A stretch of DNA of 64,000 nt from Verrucomicrobiota bacterium (lineage in GTDB: Bacteria > Verrucomicrobiota > Verrucomicrobiae > Limisphaerales > UBA11358), in contig JACZKP010000103.1 in the NCBI GenBank assembly GCA_014860005.1, positions 1-64,000 of the forward strand, in the 5' to 3' direction. Every line of letters starts with the position of its first letter. The first letter of the stretch is position 1. A program made the position numbers and the translations under genes. Positions 58,433 through 64,000 of the stretch are shown one piece after another. The notes beneath the pieces are model-generated. The model made no database searches and was not told the DNA's origin. It was given only the letters and a program-made list of their open reading frames with translations.

Positions 58433-60478
58433 ATGCAAACAATCAGACCACTTTGGTATGCCTTGGTTGCCCTCATGGCGATGCTGCTGCGGTCGCCCTG
58501 CGGGGCGGAGATCATTTTGGGAGAACCGCCTCCGGCGCCCACGGACCTCTCCGGATTACCGGGCGGCGGGCCCTCGGCGCAAGGCGCCACAGGTGGCTTC
58601 ACGGTGAACACCGCCGCGCGCGAAGAAGTGCGTTCGTTCTACAATGCGGTGTTTCAGGCGTCGGACGGAGTTCCGATGCAAACCACGGCCAACGTCGCCA
58701 CCTGCACCCCCGGCACGAACGGTAAAACGTTCAAGGAAGCGGTGCTGCGCCGCATCAACTGGTTTCGCGCGATGGCCGGTGTGCCGGCTTCCGTCACGTT
58801 CAACGCCAGCAACGATACCAAGTGCCAGGAGGCGGCCGTGCTGATGTCGCGCAACAACATGCTCAGTCATTCTCCGACTAATACCTGGATCTGTTTCTCA
58901 GCCAATGCCGCCAATGCGGCGGCGAATGCTAATCTTGCCATCGGGACAACGGGCCCAGATTCCATCTCTGCCTACATCGAGGATTATGGCGGCAACAACG
59001 CCGCCGTGGGGCATCGGCGCTGGTTGTTGTACCCGCAGACGCAGATCATGGGCACCGGGGACGTGCCTGACGACGGCACTTACCGCGACGCAAACGCGGT
59101 GTGGGTGTTCGATGCGAATTACGGCGGACCGAGGCCGGCGACGCGTGAACCATTCGTAGCGTGGCCCCCACCGGGTTACGTGCCGCATCCGGTCGTGTAT
59201 CCACGCTGGTCGTTTGCGTTGGCAAACGCGATTTACACCAACGCCGCCGTCACCATGCGCAGCAACGGTGTGAACGTAGCGGTGGCGGTGGAACCAGTCC
59301 AAAGCAACATCGGGGAGAATACTCTGGTCTGGGTGCCGATGGGGTTGAATGCGACGACCTCAAACACGCAGTTTCCGTTTAACGGAGCGGACACGGTTTA
59401 CAGCATCACTGTCACCAACATCCGGGTTGGTTTGTCCACGACCGGCTTCAGCTACACCGTGACGGTGTTTGATCCCGACACGCCTGGCGCGGATTTCCAT
59501 CCGCCAGAGATCAGCGGTCCGCTCCAACCAGCGGTTGGCCAGAACAACGCCTACACGTTCACGGCGGTGTCCAATGCCACCAGCTATGAGTGGCGCGCGG
59601 GATTGCGCTCTCCGTATCAATTCAGTGACGGTGCCGAGGCGGGGCTTGGAAATTTCAATGTGGACACCTCGGCCGGCTATCCCGTGCTCATTACGTCTCC
59701 GGTGGCTTCAGGGAATTTCGCATTCAATTTACAACACCTCCCGCCGCCTACGTCACAAATGCTCACGCTGTCGCAGACCTTCTTCCCGCGCACGAACACG
59801 GTCCTGAGTTTCCGAAGCCGTTTGGCGTGGGCTTGGTTCGACGAATACGCCAAGGTACAGGTGTCCACGAATCATGGCGCGTCGTGGTTCGACGTCTATT
59901 CGCAAGCCGGCGATGGTGGCGAAGGGGAATCAAGCTTCACGCTCAAGACCATTCCGTTCAGCAATCTGGCCGGACAACCCACTCAACTTCGCTTCAACTA
60001 CTCCTTTTCCAGCGGCAATTATTACCCTGGCGAGATGCCCGGCGACGGCTGGGTGTTTGATGCGATTGAGCTGACGAATGCCGAACTATGGACGGAGGCT
60101 GGGACAACTCCGACGGCCATAACTAACTTCACGTTCAACCCCCCTCAACCAGGAATGTATAACCTCGAAGCCCGGGCGCTGATCTTTGATGAATTCCCGT
60201 TGGACTGGGGACCTCCATTGGTCGTCAGCGCCACCACCAGCGCGCCGCCAGTCGTCGTAATGAATATACCCTTGGTCACGAGCGGTCAGTTGCAGTTGAA
60301 TTTCACGCTCACGGGCGGCGCCGCTGCAAATTTCAGGTTGCTCCAGGCCGATCAAGTAAACGCAGTCTGGTTCACCAACGCGAGCGCGGTGCTCACCACC
60401 AATACAACCGGCCTTTCCTATCGCTTCACAACGCCAATTGGGCCGGAGACGCGCTTTTATCGGGTGCTGGCTTGGTAG
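58433..60478 (+). CDS. Secreted CAP-domain (SCP/PR1-like) protein with beta-sandwich C-terminus
   Basis: 681 residues. A signal peptide (YALVALMAMLLRSPCGAE) precedes a CAP domain at about residues 85-260, with RRINWFRAMAGVPASVTFNA, ECQEAAV-like KCQEAAVLMSRNNMLSHSPT (the SHSP motif) and NNAAVGHRRWLLYPQ (CAP signature GHRRWxLxP). From about residue 350 follow beta domains and a C-terminal region (AAANFRLLQADQVNAVWFTN, ETRFYRVLAW) like those closing other exoproteins of this genome. CAP proteins have been linked to wall binding and immune evasion; the role here is unknown. It starts 104 bp after the polymerase gene. Confidence 0.87.
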   Translation: MQTIRPLWYALVALMAMLLRSPCGAEIILGEPPPAPTDLSGLPGGGPSAQGATGGFTVNTAAREEVRSFYNAVFQASDGVPMQTTANVATCTPGTNGKTFKEAVLRRINWFRAMAGVPASVTFNASNDTKCQEAAVLMSRNNMLSHSPTNTWICFSANAANAAANANLAIGTTGPDSISAYIEDYGGNNAAVGHRRWLLYPQTQIMGTGDVPDDGTYRDANAVWVFDANYGGPRPATREPFVAWPPPGYVPHPVVYPRWSFALANAIYTNAAVTMRSNGVNVAVAVEPVQSNIGENTLVWVPMGLNATTSNTQFPFNGADTVYSITVTNIRVGLSTTGFSYTVTVFDPDTPGADFHPPEISGPLQPAVGQNNAYTFTAVSNATSYEWRAGLRSPYQFSDGAEAGLGNFNVDTSAGYPVLITSPVASGNFAFNLQHLPPPTSQMLTLSQTFFPRTNTVLSFRSRLAWAWFDEYAKVQVSTNHGASWFDVYSQAGDGGEGESSFTLKTIPFSNLAGQPTQLRFNYSFSSGNYYPGEMPGDGWVFDAIELTNAELWTEAGTTPTAITNFTFNPPQPGMYNLEARALIFDEFPLDWGPPLVVSATTSAPPVVVMNIPLVTSGQLQLNFTLTGGAAANFRLLQADQVNAVWFTNASAVLTTNTTGLSYRFTTPIGPETRFYRVLAW

Positions 60479-60499
60479 CGGTTTCTTCGTGGCCGCCGC

Positions 60500-61852
60500 T
60501 CATTCGTACCGTAGCGCCTGTATCGGATCCAGCTTTGCGGCTTTTATTGCCGGGAAGAGTCCGGCGATGATGCCAACCGCGGCACTGAAGGCCACCGCTA
60601 CCATCATGGCAATCGGTGTAATGACCGGCGAATTGGCGGTGGGTGCAATCTGTTCCAACACCTTCACGAAGCCGAACGAAACGCCCACGCCCATAAACGC
60701 CCCGACCAGCGCAATAACCACGCTTTCGACGAGGACCTGTGTAAAAACTGCCAGGCCAGTGGCCCCCACGGCTTTGCAGATGCCGATCTCCCGGATGCGT
60801 TCATTGATGCTGGCCAGCATGATGTTCATAATTCCGATGCCGCCGACCAGCAGGCTGATGGCGGCAATGATGCCACCACTCATGCGCGCGTTGCGAATCT
60901 GCTGATTGATGGTGTCCAATTGATTCTCCTGCGTCCGAAAGTTAAAATCCTCGATGCCGCGCCGGGTGGTCATTAGAACATTGCGAGCTTGCTGCAATCC
61001 GGTTTCCAAGTTTTCAAGGCTGGCCACTTTCAAATCAATATCGCTCAAGCGCGGATCCGGCACCCCATCCTGCCCGGCGGCAGCGCGAAAACGCAGCCAT
61101 GCTGTGTTGAGCGGCATGTACACTGTGAGGTTCTTGCGCATGAAAGCCCAATTGCCGCGGCCCCAGCCCCGCGCCCGGCTCGGACCGACCGCTTCCGTCC
61201 GCGGTTGCTTCTTCGCCAGCTCGCGCTGTTTCTTTTCCTGCTCGCCTTCGTAGTGTTCAAACATCCCCACGATGGTGAAGGGTTGACTATTGATGAAGAT
61301 GATTTCCCCCAGCGGAATGATCTCCCGTCCAATGCGTTCCGGTGAACCGAACAATTCGTCGCGGATGGCGGTGCCGATGACACAAACAGCATTGGCGTTT
61401 TCCTCGTCGAGGCTGGTAAAGAACCGGCCATACTGCAGCGTGTGCAGATTCATTTCCAGGACGGCGGGCCAGACGCCTACACATTCAGATGGCGAAACCA
61501 TTTTGTCCGCGCGCGTGAGCGTGACATTGCGAATCTCCATCTCCGGCGAAACCACCCGGATCAACGGGGCGCTGTCGCGCAGCGCCAGCACGTCCGTCAT
61601 GGTGCGGCCCACGGCCTGGTCGGCCAGATGCTCCTGTTCGGAAGGCACCTCCTGCTGTTCGAGCAGAACCTTGTCCGCACCGCCCATGGCGACCATCGTT
61701 TCGCGCATCCCGTTCTCCATACCCTTGATGATCGCCGCCATGCCGACAAGACTGGCAACGCCCAGAATGATGCCAAGCATGGTGAGCAACGACCGGAATT
61801 TGTGCGCCCAAACTTCCTTCAACCCGACATAGATGGTGGTGAAGAGGTTCAT
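60500..61852 (-). CDS. MacB-type ABC transporter permease (second of two)
   Basis: 450 residues. MacB_PCD/FtsX architecture: an N-terminal membrane span (FRSLLTMLGIILGVASLVGM), a periplasmic domain of about 230 residues (including GTAIRDELFGSPERIGREII), and three C-terminal spans with the FtsX-type motif GGIIAAISLLVGGIGIMNIM, LASINERIREIGICKAVGAT and GLFPAIKAAKLDPIQALRYE. It pairs with the ATPase encoded two genes upstream. About 35% or more of its residues match the adjacent permease, so the two arose by duplication; two permeases per operon suggest a heterodimer. Confidence 0.93.
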   Translation of the reverse strand: MNLFTTIYVGLKEVWAHKFRSLLTMLGIILGVASLVGMAAIIKGMENGMRETMVAMGGADKVLLEQQEVPSEQEHLADQAVGRTMTDVLALRDSAPLIRVVSPEMEIRNVTLTRADKMVSPSECVGVWPAVLEMNLHTLQYGRFFTSLDEENANAVCVIGTAIRDELFGSPERIGREIIPLGEIIFINSQPFTIVGMFEHYEGEQEKKQRELAKKQPRTEAVGPSRARGWGRGNWAFMRKNLTVYMPLNTAWLRFRAAAGQDGVPDPRLSDIDLKVASLENLETGLQQARNVLMTTRRGIEDFNFRTQENQLDTINQQIRNARMSGGIIAAISLLVGGIGIMNIMLASINERIREIGICKAVGATGLAVFTQVLVESVVIALVGAFMGVGVSFGFVKVLEQIAPTANSPVITPIAMMVAVAFSAAVGIIAGLFPAIKAAKLDPIQALRYE

Positions 61853-61939
61853 GGCTGAGGAAAGGAGTGATGGAGTGATGGAGCAGTGGAGTGCTGGGTT
61901 TTCAACACGCCACCATTCCGATACTCCAACACTCCGTTG
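61853..61939. repeat. Imperfect palindrome between the two permease genes
   Basis: GGAGTGATGGAGTGATGGAG on the left and CCATTCCGATACTCCAACAC on the right are loosely inverted around AACACGCC. The element lies in the 87-bp gap between the permeases and could attenuate transcription toward the second one. No T-run follows. Confidence 0.5.
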
Positions 61940-63376
61940 CTATTCATACCTCAACGCCTGAATGGGATTGAGCCGCGCGGCTTTTACGGCGGGAAAAATA
62001 CCGGCCAAGACTCCGATCAACGCGCTGAAGCCAAAGGCAACCGACATGGCGGTGACCGTAACAATCGGCGCGTTCTCAGTAGGCGAAAGTGAACTGAGAA
62101 TGTGGACCAGCGCAAACGAAGTTGCCAAGCCGGCCAAGCCACCCAGCAGAGCGATAACCACGGATTCCACCAGGATTTGAATGAAAATATCCGCCGTTGA
62201 GGCGCCCACGGACTTGCGAATGCCGATCTCGCGGACCCGCTCGGAAATACTGGCGAGCATGATGTTCATGATGCCGATGCCGCCCACCAGCAGGCTGATG
62301 CCGGCAATCAAACCGCCACTGAGCCGGGCGTTGCGGATGAAGTTGTTGATGTTCTCCGCCCACTCTTCCTGCGTGCGGAAGGTGAAGTCTTCGATTCCGC
62401 GATGCGTGCTCATCAGCACGTTGCGGATTTGCTGCAAAGCCTCCGGCAACGTGTCCACGCTCGCGATTTTCAACTCCAGCGTTGAGAGGCGCGGATCACC
62501 GGTTGCGCCCCCCGCGCCGCCGGTGGATTGGAAACCGGGACCGAATCCCGTCAGGGAGACCCCGGAGCGAAATTTCATCCACATGGTGTTCAACGGAATG
62601 TAGATCGTCGAGTTCTTCAGCCAAAACACGAAATTGCCACCGCGCCGGCCCCGACCGCGGTCGCGCGTTACCACGTCTTTCTGCGGTTGGTTGGCCTCCA
62701 GCAGGGCGAGTTCGCGTGCTTTGCGTTCCTGCTCACTCTCGTAATGCTGGAACATGCCGATGATGGTGAACGGCACGCCGTTGATATAGATCGTTTCCCC
62801 GATGGGAATGACTTCCTGGCCTGTGCGTTCGGGCGAACCCCACAATTCATCCCGCGTGCGCGTACCGATCACGCAGACATTGCGCGCCATCTCATCGTCA
62901 ATTTCATTGAACATCCGGCCATGCTCGATGACGTGCTCGCTCATTTCCAAGGCCACAGGCCAGACCCCGGCGAGGCCCCAGGGCCGAAAACTTTTTCCGT
63001 TGCCCGAGACGGTGGCGGGGAGGCGCATTTCCGGCGAGAGCCGGGTCACGAGCGGTGCGCCTTCCTGCAAGGCGTAAACATCGTTCAGCGTGATGCCCAC
63101 CGCTTGATCCATCAGATGCCGCTGCTCCACGGGCACATCCCGCGGTTCAATGCGGACCTTTTCCAGGCCGCCAATCGCCACGAGCGCCTCCTTCGCGCCC
63201 TTCTCCATGCCCGCGACCAACGCGGACATCGCCACCAAGCTCGATACGCCCAGGATGATGCCGAGCATGGTGAGGACGGAGCGGAATTTATGCGCCCAGA
63301 TTTCACGAAAACCGGCCGTAATGGTGGTGACCAGTTGGCCCGAAGAATGGCGGACTACTTCGGACGAAGGCTTCAT
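61940..63376 (-). CDS. MacB-type ABC transporter permease (first of two)
   Basis: 478 residues. Same layout as the downstream permease: an N-terminal span (FRSVLTMLGIILGVSSLVAM), a periplasmic MacB_PCD domain (GTRTRDELWGSPERTGQEVI) and three C-terminal spans with GGLIAGISLLVGGIGIMNIM, SISERVREIGIRKSVGAS and GIFPAVKAARLNPIQALRYE. Its ATG shares 4 bp (ATGA) with the stop of the ATPase gene, showing translational coupling. MacB-type transporters move peptides, lipoproteins or small toxins; the substrate is not indicated. Confidence 0.93.
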   Translation of the reverse strand: MKPSSEVVRHSSGQLVTTITAGFREIWAHKFRSVLTMLGIILGVSSLVAMSALVAGMEKGAKEALVAIGGLEKVRIEPRDVPVEQRHLMDQAVGITLNDVYALQEGAPLVTRLSPEMRLPATVSGNGKSFRPWGLAGVWPVALEMSEHVIEHGRMFNEIDDEMARNVCVIGTRTRDELWGSPERTGQEVIPIGETIYINGVPFTIIGMFQHYESEQERKARELALLEANQPQKDVVTRDRGRGRRGGNFVFWLKNSTIYIPLNTMWMKFRSGVSLTGFGPGFQSTGGAGGATGDPRLSTLELKIASVDTLPEALQQIRNVLMSTHRGIEDFTFRTQEEWAENINNFIRNARLSGGLIAGISLLVGGIGIMNIMLASISERVREIGIRKSVGASTADIFIQILVESVVIALLGGLAGLATSFALVHILSSLSPTENAPIVTVTAMSVAFGFSALIGVLAGIFPAVKAARLNPIQALRYE

Positions 63377-64000
63377 GGCGCGACCTGATCCTCTGGATTG
63401 CGCAAGGCATTGGGCCGGTCCAATCCCGCCAGTGTGAGGTCCACTCTCTCCGCAATCTTGCCATCGCGGATTTCAATTCGACGTGGCGTGACGGCGGCGA
63501 TCTCGGGGTCGTGCGTCACCAACACAATCGTGCGCCCTTCGGTGCTCAATTTGCGAAACAAACTCAGGATGGCCTCGCCAGTGTGCGAGTCGAGATTGCC
63601 GGTGGGTTCGTCGGCGAAGACAATTTTGGGACTGTTGACGAGCGCTCGGGCGATGGCGGCCCGTTGCTGTTGACCGCCGGAAAGCTGGCTGGGCCGGTGC
63701 TTCGCGCGGTTGGCCATCCCCACCGCTTCGAGTGATGCCATGGCACGTTCGCGCCGTTCGCGGCCCGACACGCCGCTGTAAATCATGGGCAGTTCGACAT
63801 TCTGCACCACACTGAGTTTCGGCAGCAGATTGAAGAACTGGAACACGAAACCGATCTTGCGGTTGCGCATGGTGGCGAGCTGCCGTGACGAGGCGTCGTG
63901 GATCATCACGCCATCCAATTGGATGGTACCCTTGGTGGGCGAATCCAGACAGCCCAGAATGTGCATCAACGTGGACTTGCCGCTGCCCGACGGGCCGATG
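63373..64000 (-). CDS. ABC transporter ATP-binding protein, MacB/LolD type (5' end beyond window)
   Basis: The visible 209 residues run from the Walker A loop IGPSGSGKSTLMHILGCL at the window edge through the Q-loop (VFQFFNLLPKLS), the signature LSGGQQQRAAIARAL, Walker B KIVFADEPTGNLD and the H-loop VLVTHD. About 30-40 N-terminal residues lie outside the window. The domain powers the two downstream permeases, with which it forms one operon. The C-terminus (ERVDLTLAGLDRPNALRNPE) is short, as in LolD/MacB ATPases. Confidence 0.93.
   Translation of the reverse strand, partial: IGPSGSGKSTLMHILGCLDSPTKGTIQLDGVMIHDASSRQLATMRNRKIGFVFQFFNLLPKLSVVQNVELPMIYSGVSGRERRERAMASLEAVGMANRAKHRPSQLSGGQQQRAAIARALVNSPKIVFADEPTGNLDSHTGEAILSLFRKLSTEGRTIVLVTHDPEIAAVTPRRIEIRDGKIAERVDLTLAGLDRPNALRNPEDQVAP

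Overview
The window reads as a chromosomal segment of a GC-rich Gram-negative soil or freshwater bacterium, most likely Verrucomicrobiota of the Limisphaerales/Pedosphaerales type. The inference rests on gene content: secreted ThuA/TIM-barrel, Gfo/Idh/MocA, DUF1080 and GH106-like proteins, an H-X9-DG prepilin, a sigma factor with a long membrane-anchored C-terminal extension, secreted PPC/Ig-repeat proteins, weak Shine-Dalgarno signals and abundant REP-like palindromes. No rRNA, tRNA or CRISPR array was seen.

Layout. 1-1.6 kb: two transposase remnants (ISL3-like at the edge, frameshifted IS4). 1.8-6.2 kb: secreted sugar-catabolism proteins on the minus strand, with an array of four REP-like palindromes at 4.25-4.62 kb. 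6.5-14.3 kb: CsgG-like protein, a 1508-residue repeat protein, a membrane protein and a PfkB-type sugar kinase. 14.3-22.2 kb: a degraded mobile-DNA island holding REP-associated tyrosine transposase (RAYT) fragments, a truncated tyrosine recombinase, two attC-like integron sites bracketing small cassette genes, three copies of a small repeat (one with inverted termini), a duplicated kinase 3' end and a fragment of a GH106-like gene; a few intact genes (sigma factor, FHA protein, secreted proteins) sit among them. 22.2-28 kb: an unknown conserved gene, a frameshifted purple-acid-phosphatase-like gene, metG and a ClC channel. 28-34.4 kb: a minus-strand glycan module (WecA-like transferase, glycosyltransferase, DUF2723-TPR membrane protein) led by an RNA methyltransferase. 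34.6-37.5 kb: alginate-export-type porin and a mono-haem periplasmic protein. 37.7-42.1 kb: a plus-strand run of ROK-like kinase, LmbE-type deacetylase, guanine deaminase and an exported sugar-isomerase-fold protein. 42.1-43.1 kb: a decayed restriction-type gene. 43.1-52.7 kb: esterase-like hydrolase, SLOG protein, thioredoxin-like ferredoxin, DUF2784, a GH106/DUF1080 pair, a prepilin and lipoate ligase. 53.0-58.3 kb: a LexA-like repressor followed 3 bp later by one 1558-codon gene that joins a Y-family polymerase to a DnaE-type replicative polymerase. 58.4-64 kb: a secreted CAP-domain protein and a MacB-type ABC transporter with two permeases, cut by the window edge.

The most notable system is the lexA/dinB::dnaE operon: a perfect 9-bp-arm palindrome touches the lexA start codon, both polymerase active sites look intact, and REP-like palindromes are embedded in frame inside the fusion gene, including at the junction between the two polymerases. 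It looks like a single-chain counterpart of the SOS-controlled ImuB-DnaE2 mutasome. The second is the integron-like relic at 14.9-15.9 kb.
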